NCBI RefSeq assembly: GCF_000426245.1
Contig: NZ_AUEZ01000031.1
Location: 31,063 to 95,062, forward strand
Origin: Bradyrhizobium sp. Ai1a-2
Lineage (GTDB): Bacteria; Pseudomonadota; Alphaproteobacteria; Rhizobiales; Xanthobacteraceae
Length of the DNA stretch: 64,000 nt
Direction: 5' to 3'
Shown here in pieces: positions 27,158 through 35,477 of the stretch. The position numbers were made by a program, and so were the translations under genes. Below the pieces are notes generated by a model. The model made no database searches. It saw nothing but the letters and a program-made list of their open reading frames with translations, and had not been told where the DNA came from. Position 1 is the first letter of the stretch. Each line of letters begins with the position of its first letter.

Positions 27158-27159
27158 CA
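27142..27159. promoter_or_regulatory. Perfect dyad TGTCAC-N6-GTGACA, operator candidate
   Basis: Six-base arms at 27142-27147 and 27154-27159 with a 6-base spacer, about 75 bp upstream of the hydrolase start. The symmetry and one-turn arm spacing fit a dimeric helix-turn-helix regulator. No regulator is identified. Confidence 0.4.
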
Positions 27160-27234
27160 TATATCATCCAGACGGACCGCAAGAGTCCGGACAAATGGGA
27201 TATAGCGCCAGAGGCGGGCGCGCCGAGGACGAAT

Positions 27235-28146
27235 ATGAAACGTGGAATTACCGTTCTGCTTTCACTTAGCGTGCTTGTGACTGGCGCGTATTTCACCGCC
27301 AGCAAGTGGGCCATCCGTCACGAGACACTCAAGTTCTATGACCCGGCGCGGGACAACCGCCTCGTGCCCGTTGACGTGGCTGTGCGCTGGGACAAGGAGA
27401 TGCAGGCCAACGCCGGCATGATCACGCTGCCGGTGGCGATCCTCAACCACGGCAACACCGTCAAGAACACCGAGTATTCGTTCCTGACCAACATCTTTGC
27501 CGCGCGCGGCTATCTGGTGGTCAGCCCGCAGCACGACCTGCCGACGGACCCGCCGATGGTGACCAAGACCGGCGAGATCTATGTCGGCCGCCTGCCGCAG
27601 ATCCAGCGCGGCGTGGCCAACATCCACTTCGCCATCGACGAGATGAAGAAGGTCCAGCCCAACGCCGACTATGCCAAGGTTACCATGGTCGGACACTCGA
27701 TGGGCGGCGACATCTCGATGTACTTCGCCAAGCAATATCCCGACGAGATCAAGAAGGTCGTGACGCTGGACAATCTGCGCGTGCCGTTCCTGACCGACGG
27801 CAAGTTCAAGATCCTGTCCTTCCGCTCGAAGGACACGCAGTTCAAGCCTGATCCGGGCGTCGTGCCCGATGCCGACGAGTGCGAGAAGTCCGGCATCACT
27901 GTGGTGAACACCAACTTCCAGCACAACGACATGCGCGACACCGGTCCGGACCTCGCGAAGAACTCGATCCAGGCGATGCTCGACAAGTTCCTGGTCGATA
28001 CCGACAGCGAGGTGGCGCCGGTCGACACCAAGAGTGCGCCGCCGAAAATCCTCGAACCCGGGCCGGTCTCGCTCTACGTTCCCGACCCCTCGGCCGACAA
28101 GAACGTCAAGAAGACCGAGCAGGACTCCGCCTCGGTGGCGAACTGA
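27235..28146 (+). CDS. Exported alpha/beta hydrolase
   Basis: 303 residues from ATG 27235 (GAGGAC upstream); an in-frame GTG at 27154 would add 27 residues ahead of the signal segment and is less likely. Signal or anchor helix at about 5-20. The nucleophile elbow is GHSMGGD (Ser about 154), and LNHGNTVKN is in the oxyanion region; a candidate acid is D in VTLDNLR and a candidate His in FQHNDM. Probably a periplasmic esterase or lipase-like enzyme. Substrate unknown. Confidence 0.8.
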   Translation: MKRGITVLLSLSVLVTGAYFTASKWAIRHETLKFYDPARDNRLVPVDVAVRWDKEMQANAGMITLPVAILNHGNTVKNTEYSFLTNIFAARGYLVVSPQHDLPTDPPMVTKTGEIYVGRLPQIQRGVANIHFAIDEMKKVQPNADYAKVTMVGHSMGGDISMYFAKQYPDEIKKVVTLDNLRVPFLTDGKFKILSFRSKDTQFKPDPGVVPDADECEKSGITVVNTNFQHNDMRDTGPDLAKNSIQAMLDKFLVDTDSEVAPVDTKSAPPKILEPGPVSLYVPDPSADKNVKKTEQDSASVAN

Positions 28147-28237
28147 CGGCCGCCTCCGCGCTCGTCTCACCGACGCAAGCGCATTGACGCTTTCCCAGTC
28201 ACGGCCCACATAATCCTCGCAGCAAGGGCGAGGATTG

Positions 28238-29002
28238 ATGGCTGCCGAACCGACCAGACCGAAAACCGGGAGCGACATCGCTGCGCAAGAGGCCGAGGCC
28301 CGCAAGTCCGGTCGCTTGCCGGAAGCATCTCCATCGAGCTCCGAGGATATCGCAGCCTTTGTCGCCAAGGCGCGCACGATGTCGTCGCATCACGGCGGCG
28401 GGCGGGGACGGCTGATTTTCGCACTCGATGCCACGATGAGCCGGCAGCCGACCTGGGACATGGCCTGCGCGCTGCAGGCCGACATGTTTCGCGAGGCTGC
28501 CTCCCTGGGGAGTCTCGACATCCGCCTGGTCTATTACCGCGGCTTCAACGAATGCCGGGCGACTGCATGGATTTCCGACAGCACCCAACTTGCCAGACTG
28601 ATGGGTAAGATCAATTGCCAGGGCGGCAATACCCAGATCGGCAAGGTGTTGTCCGAAACGCGCCGCGAGGCGGTCGCCTCCGGCGTGCGGGCCGTGGTGT
28701 TCGTCGGCGACGCCATGGAGGAGTCGGTCGATGATCTCTGCGCCAAGGCCGGCGAACTCGGACTGCTCAAGGTCCCCGTCTTCACGTTCCAGGAAGGCGG
28801 CGATGTCACCGCCGAACGGGCTTTCCGCGAGATTGCGCGGCTGACCGGTGGCGCCTATTGCCGCTTCGATCCCGGTGCTGCGGCGCAATTGCGTGAGCTG
28901 CTGCGTGCGGCTGCGGCCTACGCGGCTGGCGGCCGTGAGGCGCTGCTGCAGTTGTCGAAAACCGCAAGCGGCGCAGCCAAGTTGATTGGCCAGATGAAGT
29001 GA
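28238..29002 (+). CDS. Von Willebrand factor A domain protein
   Basis: 254 residues from ATG 28238 (TTG one codon earlier possible). After a charged N-terminal region, the VWA fold starts at RLIFALDATMS with a DxTxS form of the metal site; the second metal threonine is in GGNTQIG and the third-loop Asp in FVGDAMEE. No signal peptide, so cytosolic. Followed 110 bp later by a membrane J-domain protein on the same strand. Partners are unknown. Confidence 0.8.
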   Translation: MAAEPTRPKTGSDIAAQEAEARKSGRLPEASPSSSEDIAAFVAKARTMSSHHGGGRGRLIFALDATMSRQPTWDMACALQADMFREAASLGSLDIRLVYYRGFNECRATAWISDSTQLARLMGKINCQGGNTQIGKVLSETRREAVASGVRAVVFVGDAMEESVDDLCAKAGELGLLKVPVFTFQEGGDVTAERAFREIARLTGGAYCRFDPGAAAQLRELLRAAAAYAAGGREALLQLSKTASGAAKLIGQMK

Positions 29003-29111
29003 CCGCACCTCGGCTCTGCCTACGAGGTGGCCGCCTTCGCCACCGCATTGACGCCTGCGTCAGAAGCAGGGTCGCGATGCTTTTCCAATCCACTGCGATT
29101 ATATTGCGCCC

Positions 29112-29828
29112 ATGCCAACCCTGATCGCCGGCGTCGTTGCCGTTGTCTCGCTTTATCTCCTGCTGCAGATGTTTCGGGCCGCCAACCCGGCGGTGCTGGC
29201 GCGCGCAATCAAGATCATCGGCGGCGTGTTGTCGCTTGCGGTCGCCGCCTATACCGGCATCAAGGGGGAGCTTGCGGTGGCGATCCCGCTCGGGATTTTT
29301 GGTGCCGGCCTGCTCGGGTGGTCGCCGAACGTGCTCGGCAACTTCGGCAGCATCTTCGGCGGCGCGCAGCGCTCCGCTGGACAGAGTTCGCGCGTGCGCT
29401 CGAAATATCTCGACATGAGCCTCGACCACGACACTGGCGCGCTGTCAGGCCGGATCGTGGAAGGACCGAATGCCGGCCGTTCGCTCGACGAGTTCGACCT
29501 TCCGGGATTGCTGGCAATGGCCGCCGGCTTCGACGCCGAGAGCGCCACCTTACTTGAAAGCTATCTGGACCGCCGGTTTCCCGCTTGGCGTCAGGACGCG
29601 CAGGGCAACGGGGCAGGGGGGCAGCGTCGCGCGGCGCCTGGCGGCAAAATGACGGAAGAGGAGGCCTACCAGGTCCTTGGCCTGCAGCCGGGTGCGTCGC
29701 GTGACGAGATCAGCCGGGCGCACCGCACCCTGATGAAGAAACTGCATCCCGACCAAGGGGGGTCGACGTACCTCGCTGCCCGTGTAAACGAGGCCAAGGA
29801 TACCTTGCTTCGCACGCATTCTAGCTAA
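29112..29828 (+). CDS. Membrane-anchored J-domain protein
   Basis: 238 residues. N-terminal hydrophobic helices (about 4-17, and 35-75 with GGVLSLAVAAYTGIKGELAV) anchor it in the membrane; the middle part has SRVRSKYLDMSLDHDTGALS. The C-terminal J domain (about 180-238) contains AYQVLGLQPGASRDEI and the essential HPD tripeptide in KKLHPDQGGS. The layout resembles Tim14/DjlA-like co-chaperones that bring DnaK to a membrane site. Confidence 0.85.
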   Translation: MPTLIAGVVAVVSLYLLLQMFRAANPAVLARAIKIIGGVLSLAVAAYTGIKGELAVAIPLGIFGAGLLGWSPNVLGNFGSIFGGAQRSAGQSSRVRSKYLDMSLDHDTGALSGRIVEGPNAGRSLDEFDLPGLLAMAAGFDAESATLLESYLDRRFPAWRQDAQGNGAGGQRRAAPGGKMTEEEAYQVLGLQPGASRDEISRAHRTLMKKLHPDQGGSTYLAARVNEAKDTLLRTHSS

Positions 29829-29995
29829 CTCCGGCGACGCTACCAAACGCTACAAACCGAGAGTTGCTCCTGCTTTTCTGTGCTGACGTCCCGTCTCGCC
29901 CGCCATTGTCCGGCGTGGTCGATCACCTGTTCTCGAAAGCTTAACCCTAAATCCTTGCCGAGAGGTTTCGCGAGGGAACAAGTGGCCGACACAAG

Positions 29996-30030
29996 AAAGC
30001 CGGCGCTGTTGTGCGCCGGCTTTGCGATTC
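29996..30030 (-). terminator. Intrinsic terminator of the D,D-carboxypeptidase gene
   Basis: A perfect 11-bp stem (arms 29996-30006 and 30013-30023, sequence AAAGCCGGCGC) with a 6-base loop. Read on the minus strand it is followed by TTTCTTGTG. It lies just after the stop of the minus-strand gene. Confidence 0.8.
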
Positions 30031-30045
30031 AGGTCGATCGGTGGA

Positions 30046-31884
30046 TCAGTTGCGGATGGTGATGCAGGAGATGTCGGCGCGTTTCAGCGTCCGGCACGCC
30101 GCCTCGGCCTGCTCGCGCTCAAGGCCGGCAAAGCGGGCGCGATAAAGCTTGCGGTTATCCTTGCCGACGACCGTCTCGGTGAAGGGATCGGCCTTGCCAA
30201 GGAGGCCGCGCGACTGGTTGCGCGCAAGATCGATGCGCTGGCGCGCCTCGTCCTCGCTTTCGAGCGCACCGACCTGGATGATCCAGCCGGTATGCATGGC
30301 GGGCTGGTTGGGCTTGGCGACTGGCTGCACCGCTTGCGGCTGGACCGAGGCGACCGTTTGCGGCGCCGAGGCGGGCTGCTGCAGGCTCGACGCGGGCAAC
30401 ACGCCGAGGATGCCATTGCCGGTACCGAACCCAGCGGGCTGCGGCGGCATTTCGGTCCCGGCGGGCCTGGCGGGTTCGGTCTTGGCCACGTCGGTCTTGG
30501 CGACGTCGGCGCTCGCCACGACGGCGTTCGAGGTTTCGGCCACTTCCGGACGGGCCGGGATCGCGTTGGTGATCGGCGGCGCCGGCTGAGACGGCGCGGC
30601 AGAGGCGAGTTTGGTGCCGCCAGCCTTGACCTGAACCGTCTTCACCTTGACCGGCTTCATCGGCTCGGCAGAGCCGGGAATGATCGCCATGGGCTGGCTC
30701 TGGATCACACCGTTGGTCAGGGGTGCGGGTTCGGACTTGAACTCAGGCCTGGCCGCTGGCTCCGCCTTCGCCGGCGGCGGGGGAAGGGCGGCGGCTGCTG
30801 CGGCCATCAGCGATGCCTTTGCGGCCGGGCGCGGCGCGGCCGGCGTGAGCGCTGCCACGGCAGGCTCGGCGGAGGCGGCGGCGCTGGAAGTGACCTGCGC
30901 CGGCTGGTCGTTGCCGCGCGGCGCCGTATCAGCTTCCGCGACATTGGTATCCGCGACATTCTTCTCGCTGATGGCGGCGGCGGTGCGGACGGTTGCGCCC
31001 TTTTCGAGGTTCTCGGCGAGCAGGCCGCGCATGATGGCGTCGCGCGAGCCGCCGCTGCGACCACCCAACACCACGCCGACCAGATGGCGGTTGCCGCGGC
31101 GCAATGAGCTGACGAGATTGAAGCCGGAGGCGCGGGTGTAGCCGGTCTTGATCCCGTCGATGCCCTCGACCTTGCCGAGCAGATGATTGTGATTGCGGAT
31201 CGACTGTCCGCGATAATTGAACACGGTGGTCGAAAAGTACCGATAGTAGCGCGGGAACCGATCCTGGATCGCACGGCCGAGGGTCGCCTGGTCTCGGGCG
31301 GTCGTCACCTGCTCATCATTGGGCAGACCCGAAGCGTTGCGGTAGAGCGTCTTGCTCATGCCGAGCGAACGGGCTTTCCGCGTCATCATCTTGGCGAAGT
31401 CGTCTTCATCGCCGCCAATGGCTTCGGCGATCACGACGGCCGCGTCATTCGCGGAACGCGTCACCAGACCCTTGATGGCGTCTTCGACCTTGATGCTCTG
31501 GCCGGGCCGCAGGCCAAGCTTGGTGGGAGACTGCTCCGAAGCGTGCTCCGAGACCTGCATCTCCGTATCCAGCTTCATCCGCCCGGTCTCGAGGCGCTCG
31601 AACAGCAGATAAAGCGTCATGATCTTCGTCAGCGAGGCCGGGTGACGAAGGCCATCGGGATTGTTGGATGCCAGCACCGAGCCGGAATTGCCGTCGACGA
31701 TGATGGAGGAGAATTGGGGGCTATAGCTGTCGCGATCCACCTGATGAGAGCGCACCTGGTGCCGGTGGCGCGAGCGACGCGCCTCGGCGCTCTCGCTTGA
31801 GATCAGGATCACTGTTGTGAAGGTGATGAGCCCGAGAACGCCAACTCGCAATACGCGCGAGGAAGCTGAGGTTGTACGAAGCAT
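30046..31884 (-). CDS. D-alanyl-D-alanine carboxypeptidase with C-terminal SPOR domain
   Basis: 612 residues. Signal/anchor at about 12-34. Penicillin-binding catalytic motifs: SLTK with Ser84 and Lys87, SAND near 137, and KTG in DGIKTGYTRAS near 247. A long Ala/Pro linker (about 310-530) leads to a SPOR domain (about 535-612, GWIIQVGALESEDEARQRID) that binds denuded glycan at division sites. It trims pentapeptide side chains of peptidoglycan (S11 family). It is longer than a typical PBP5 because of the linker and SPOR. Confidence 0.93.
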   Translation of the reverse strand: MLRTTSASSRVLRVGVLGLITFTTVILISSESAEARRSRHRHQVRSHQVDRDSYSPQFSSIIVDGNSGSVLASNNPDGLRHPASLTKIMTLYLLFERLETGRMKLDTEMQVSEHASEQSPTKLGLRPGQSIKVEDAIKGLVTRSANDAAVVIAEAIGGDEDDFAKMMTRKARSLGMSKTLYRNASGLPNDEQVTTARDQATLGRAIQDRFPRYYRYFSTTVFNYRGQSIRNHNHLLGKVEGIDGIKTGYTRASGFNLVSSLRRGNRHLVGVVLGGRSGGSRDAIMRGLLAENLEKGATVRTAAAISEKNVADTNVAEADTAPRGNDQPAQVTSSAAASAEPAVAALTPAAPRPAAKASLMAAAAAALPPPPAKAEPAARPEFKSEPAPLTNGVIQSQPMAIIPGSAEPMKPVKVKTVQVKAGGTKLASAAPSQPAPPITNAIPARPEVAETSNAVVASADVAKTDVAKTEPARPAGTEMPPQPAGFGTGNGILGVLPASSLQQPASAPQTVASVQPQAVQPVAKPNQPAMHTGWIIQVGALESEDEARQRIDLARNQSRGLLGKADPFTETVVGKDNRKLYRARFAGLEREQAEAACRTLKRADISCITIRN

Positions 31885-32171
31885 TTACTTCCCCGTCCCA
31901 ATTTCTATCTTGATCACCGGCCGGTGGGGCGAAATTGTGCCCGACGGCCGCTGAGATCCCCCTGTCCGACGATAGCTTCCGGAAAACAGGGCTCCGGCTG
32001 CCCCGGCAGGCCAGGGTCGCTGTTCTGGCTAGGATGCTGTTCACAAACAGTTTTTCAGGCTGTCTGTGGGAAGATGAACCCGTCCGGGAATCAAGGTTAG
32101 GCCTCCCGAGTTTCTAAAGGCTTAATTAAGCGTTGCGTAGAGACCCGGGGTTTTCAGCAAATACGAAGATT

Positions 32172-32186
32172 TTGTGCAATGCACAA
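32172..32186. promoter_or_regulatory. Perfect dyad upstream of phasin, PhaR-type operator candidate
   Basis: TTGTGCA at 32172-32178, centre A, TGCACAA at 32180-32186. It ends 5 bases before the putative -35 box of the phasin promoter. PhaR repressors of polyhydroxybutyrate granule genes bind TGC/GCA-rich dyads, so the position and sequence suit a PhaR site. This is inference. Confidence 0.5.
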
Positions 32187-32191
32187 TATCC

Positions 32192-32219
32192 TTGACTTGA
32201 TTGTGCCCCGCACTAGTTT
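32192..32219 (+). promoter_or_regulatory. Putative sigma-70-type promoter of the phasin gene
   Basis: TTGACT at 32192-32197, a 16-base spacer, and TAGTTT at 32214-32219, giving an untranslated leader of roughly 65 bases. The -35 box is good and the -10 box weak. Confidence 0.4.
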
Positions 32220-32289
32220 GACCGCGCGTTTGGGGTGTCGGCTCGCCGATCATGGGTTTGCGCAAACAAGGTCTTGGGAAAGGATTCCA

Positions 32290-32625
32290 ATGGTGAAGGT
32301 TGAAGACATTCAAAATTACGGAAAAGAGCAGCTCGAGTCGATCACGGCTTCCGCGAGCAATTTGCAGAACGGCGTCCAGGCGATCGCGACCGCCTATGGC
32401 GACTACGCGAAGAAGTCATTCGAGGACACCAAGTCGTTTGTGGAAAAGCTGTCCGGCGTGAAGTCGCTCGATAAGGCGCTGGAAGCCCAGACCGAGTATG
32501 CCCGCTCGGCCTATGAGACCTTCGTTGCGGAATCGCAGAAGATCGCCGGCCTCTACAGCGACTGCGCCAAGCAGACCTTCAAGCCGTTCGAAGGCCTGGT
32601 CGCCAAATTCAGCCCGGCGCACTGA
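32290..32625 (+). CDS. Phasin family protein
   Basis: 111 residues from ATG 32290, preceded by AAAGGA; a longer frame upstream crosses the promoter and is rejected. The protein is almost wholly amphipathic helix (YGKEQLESITASASNLQNGV, SFEDTKSFVEKLSGVKSLDK, AQTEYARSAYETFVAESQKI), typical of Phasin_2. Phasins coat polyhydroxyalkanoate granules in the cytoplasm. Single gene with its own promoter and terminator. Confidence 0.9.
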   Translation: MVKVEDIQNYGKEQLESITASASNLQNGVQAIATAYGDYAKKSFEDTKSFVEKLSGVKSLDKALEAQTEYARSAYETFVAESQKIAGLYSDCAKQTFKPFEGLVAKFSPAH

Positions 32626-32656
32626 GAAGTTCAGTCAGCGCCAGCTTCCGGAAAAG

Positions 32657-32690
32657 CAAAAGCCCGGCCGTCACGGCCGGGCTTTTTTCT
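32657..32690 (+). terminator. Intrinsic terminator after the phasin gene
   Basis: A 10-bp arm AGCCCGGCCG at 32661-32670 pairs with 32673-32682 around a very short loop, flanked by an A-run before and TTTTTT after (32683-32688). It can also serve the convergent TadG-like gene on the minus strand. Confidence 0.9.
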
Positions 32691-32706
32691 TGGTCGGGCA
32701 ATCGGA

Positions 32707-34389
32707 TTATTTTGCGACCCGCAGCTTGGAGATCTGCGTGAGGATGTTCTTGAATGCAGTCGAAGTCTCGTCGGGGTCCGTGATCATCTGGAAGCTGCCG
32801 TTCGGGGTGGTCACGCAATCCTGCAGCACCTGCGATTTCGGGTCTGCGTTGTTGATGTTGACCTGAATCGTGAACACCGTGACAGGGTTGGTCGCGTCGT
32901 TCTTGATGTGCTGGCAGAGGAGCTCCTGACGGTCGTCAATGCTCGACTGGGACGTGCTCCAGCGGTTTTGGGTGTTCAATCCGTCGGACAGCAGGACGAT
33001 GTAGTCCTTGTAGATGTAGGTGCTCTCTTTCGCCTTCGCCGCGATAGGGCCATTCGTCGTGCTGAGGGACTGCCATCCCCATGCCAACCCTACGGCCTGA
33101 TTGGTATTGCCGCTCGGCTTCATTGCGGTGATCTGGTCCTTGAGTGTCTGCCACTGATTGCTCATCGGCGTTATCGTGGCGGGAAGGCAATCGGACCACT
33201 GTTCCGCGTAGAACCGCTTCGACGGTGTCCCGTCATTGAAGGCTGATCCCGGATCGATGTTCCACGTGTCGTTGTCCTTGTCGCGATCGTTGATGCAGCC
33301 GGTCCAGGTGGCGTGCGCCGGCCTTGCTGCAGCCGTCGCGGGGGTGTCGTCACCACGCCAGAAGTGACATACTTTGCTCGAGCCCGTGCCGTTGCAGGAA
33401 CATCTGTCTGAATTCAACGATCCGCAACTTGCGCTTGAGCCCGTGACGGTCGTGTAGCACCCATTGTAATAGATGTTGGTCTTCCCGGCGATTTTCTTGC
33501 CACCATCGAGGCCGGGGCAGATGTAGCCCGCGTACGTGCCAGTCGAAGGTATCTTGCTCGTGCTCCTGGCCCCGCTCAACGTCGCGGGCCGGTCCATGCA
33601 AACAAAGCCCTGATTGTTGTTTGTGAAGGGGCAATCCGATCCGGCTACAGCCTTTTTGAAGGCGGAATTAGCATTGGTGGTTTTGTCGTTTAAGGTGGGC
33701 GGCTCAGCTTCCCATTCCGCCCAGTTGATCCACGACGCATCGACGTAGTTGGTTCCGACGTTGACGTCCTTCGCGAACGGGATGATGGAAATATAGACGT
33801 CGCCTTCCTGCTTGTTGTAGGTGGACAACGTATCGATCATGTTCGTGGCGGCTTTTTGCAAGGCCGCCATCTTGCCGTTCTGGGCCATCGATCCGGTGTT
33901 ATCGAGCACCATCGCCACGCGCATCCGCGTATTGCCCCAGGCGGCAGTCGAACTGGTCCCGAAGTTCAGGGTCGGTAAGCCGGCCATTTTTAGGAAATCC
34001 GTTGGCAGGGTACCAGAAGCGGTCACCTGGACCTTCGCTATCCCGCTGCTGTCTTTCGGCGTGTAGCTGGCCTGGATGCTGTTGGCTGCGACCGTGCCGG
34101 ATTTGTCGGTGTAGAGGGACGCGAAGTAGGTCTTTGCCCGCGCTTCGATGTCTGAGGTTGTGATGGTTCCGTTGGTGAGGTCCTTGGACAACATCAGCGC
34201 CGTCGAATCGAGCGCCGCCTGCATCGATGAGCGGGCGGCGTTGACGCGGGAGTAGTCGATCGCGGCACCGACGAAGCTGATGATCGGAACCGAAGCCAAG
34301 GCAAAAATTACCGCTATATTCCCTTGATCCGCGCTGGCGAACCGGCGTGCCGCCGTGCGAAGGCGGTCGAAAATGGCTGTGACGGGCAT
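32707..34389 (-). CDS. TadE/TadG-like pseudopilin-associated protein with VWA domain
   Basis: 560 residues from ATG 34389 (GTG three codons earlier possible). An N-terminal TadG-type segment (NIAVIFALASVPIISFVGAA, then DYSRVNAARSSMQAALDSTA) gives one membrane helix. A VWA domain follows with metal motif DNTGSM near residue 152; it is split by a cysteine-rich insertion (about 245-345, with CYTTVTG, CGSLNSDRCSCNG, SSKVCHFW). It ends LTQISKLRVAK. Likely exported to the periplasm. No other tad genes are in the window, so it is an orphan. Confidence 0.85.
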   Translation of the reverse strand: MPVTAIFDRLRTAARRFASADQGNIAVIFALASVPIISFVGAAIDYSRVNAARSSMQAALDSTALMLSKDLTNGTITTSDIEARAKTYFASLYTDKSGTVAANSIQASYTPKDSSGIAKVQVTASGTLPTDFLKMAGLPTLNFGTSSTAAWGNTRMRVAMVLDNTGSMAQNGKMAALQKAATNMIDTLSTYNKQEGDVYISIIPFAKDVNVGTNYVDASWINWAEWEAEPPTLNDKTTNANSAFKKAVAGSDCPFTNNNQGFVCMDRPATLSGARSTSKIPSTGTYAGYICPGLDGGKKIAGKTNIYYNGCYTTVTGSSASCGSLNSDRCSCNGTGSSKVCHFWRGDDTPATAAARPAHATWTGCINDRDKDNDTWNIDPGSAFNDGTPSKRFYAEQWSDCLPATITPMSNQWQTLKDQITAMKPSGNTNQAVGLAWGWQSLSTTNGPIAAKAKESTYIYKDYIVLLSDGLNTQNRWSTSQSSIDDRQELLCQHIKNDATNPVTVFTIQVNINNADPKSQVLQDCVTTPNGSFQMITDPDETSTAFKNILTQISKLRVAK

Positions 34390-34884
34390 GGCGCTCACCG
34401 TAAAATCTGGTTGGTGCCGCCATTTCTCAATGCGCCGCTAAATAGGTGGTAAACCGGTCCTCGTAAAAACGGGTCAAAGCCAAGGCAAAGGCCAAATGAC
34501 GGGGACGAAAGCGGACCTATTGTCAACGGTCGCTAAACGAGTGGTCGGCTTCCTTTGTCAAACTCGCCAGAAACGATTAACCTTGGCGCGAGCACCGAGA
34601 CCCGGGAGTCGGGCCGGCCGGTCCCACGTGAGCCAGGCATCTGCGCTTGCGGCGGGACAAGGCCGGGCCCATATTGCGTTTTGCCGACCCAGCAAAGGAT
34701 CGGACCGGGAAACGGCGATCTCTTGAGCGTGCTGGAAGTTCCGTGACGGCTGTCTTCGGCGTTGCGCAACCTCCAAGTGCGTTGCGTGTTTCCTTTGGGG
34801 ATGTCGAACGCCTGAGCCATGTCGCAGACAATTTTCGTAACCAATTCGCCCGTATCGGCGCTTGCCGCATCATCAGCGCCCCGG
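34390..34884. other. Intergenic region between the TadG-like gene and clpS
   Basis: About 495 bp upstream of two divergent genes. The in-frame stretch 34819-34884 could be the N terminus of a longer ClpS. Other frames give arginine-rich products with no ribosome site and overlap each other on both strands; none is convincing. No strong hairpin recognised. Confidence 0.4.
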
Positions 34885-35217
34885 ATGAGCAATGACGAGG
34901 GCCGTAGCGGGGGGACCAGCGGTCCGTCCACTTCGGTCATCACCAAGGTCAAGCCGAAGACCAAGCGTCCCAATCTGTACCGCGTCCTGATCTTGAACGA
35001 CGACTACACGCCGATGGAGTTCGTCGTCCATGTATTAGAGAAGTTCTTCAACAAGGACGCGGAAGCAGCGACCAAGATAATGCTACACGTCCACCACCAT
35101 GGTATCGGGGAGTGTGGCGTTTTCACCTATGAGATCGCCGAAACCAAGGTGACCCAGGTGATGGATTTTGCGCGGAAGCATCAGCATCCGCTGCAATGTG
35201 TGATGGAAAAGAAGTAA
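34885..35217 (+). CDS. clpS: Clp protease adaptor ClpS
   Basis: 110 residues from ATG 34885; an upstream in-frame ATG at 34819 would add 22 residues and is a genuine alternative. Core motifs: YRVLILNDDYTPMEFVV (binds N-degron residues), AATKIMLHVHHHGIGECGVF, and FARKHQHPLQCVMEKK. ClpS delivers N-end-rule substrates to ClpAP in the cytoplasm. It precedes clpA by 260 bp on the same strand; clpA probably has its own promoter in that gap. Confidence 0.95.
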   Translation: MSNDEGRSGGTSGPSTSVITKVKPKTKRPNLYRVLILNDDYTPMEFVVHVLEKFFNKDAEAATKIMLHVHHHGIGECGVFTYEIAETKVTQVMDFARKHQHPLQCVMEKK

Positions 35218-35477
35218 CGCGGGCCCAGCGTCGAGACGACCCGCCCACGAGGCGGAACGGGTCTTGCATTCAATTTGCCTGACGGAAGCGGACGGCGTTC
35301 CCGTTGACTGGCGGGATGTGGCTCTCGGTCGCGGTGGCTTCGTTCGATGAGCCGACCTTGTACAAGGCCGGTCTTTCGCCACGATCGTGCGTGACTATAT
35401 GACAGGGGATGACGAAGGTTGTTGTTGCCTGACAGGGCAATGGCGATCATGATGGCCGGGGGCCACAGAGGAAGCGA

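Larger units (their letters stand above)
26926..27234. other. Upstream region of the alpha/beta hydrolase gene
   Basis: About 310 bp holding a possible 35-codon ORF (27050-27157) with an AGGAGG site and a perfect TGTCAC-N6-GTGACA dyad at its end; both are listed separately. The stretch is less GC-rich than its neighbours. It should hold the hydrolase promoter. Confidence 0.5.
31885..32289. other. Divergent promoter region, carboxypeptidase / phasin
   Basis: About 400 bp with no gene. It contains a 12-bp palindrome GCTTAATTAAGC (32120-32131), the TTGTGCA-A-TGCACAA dyad (32172-32186) and a sigma-70-like promoter (32192-32219). It is markedly AT-richer than its surroundings. Confidence 0.6.

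Noticed and set aside
30022..31107. A 361-codon plus-strand frame inside the carboxypeptidase gene
   Set aside because: Antisense of the Ala/Pro linker and SPOR region; the glycine- and arginine-rich product reflects base composition.
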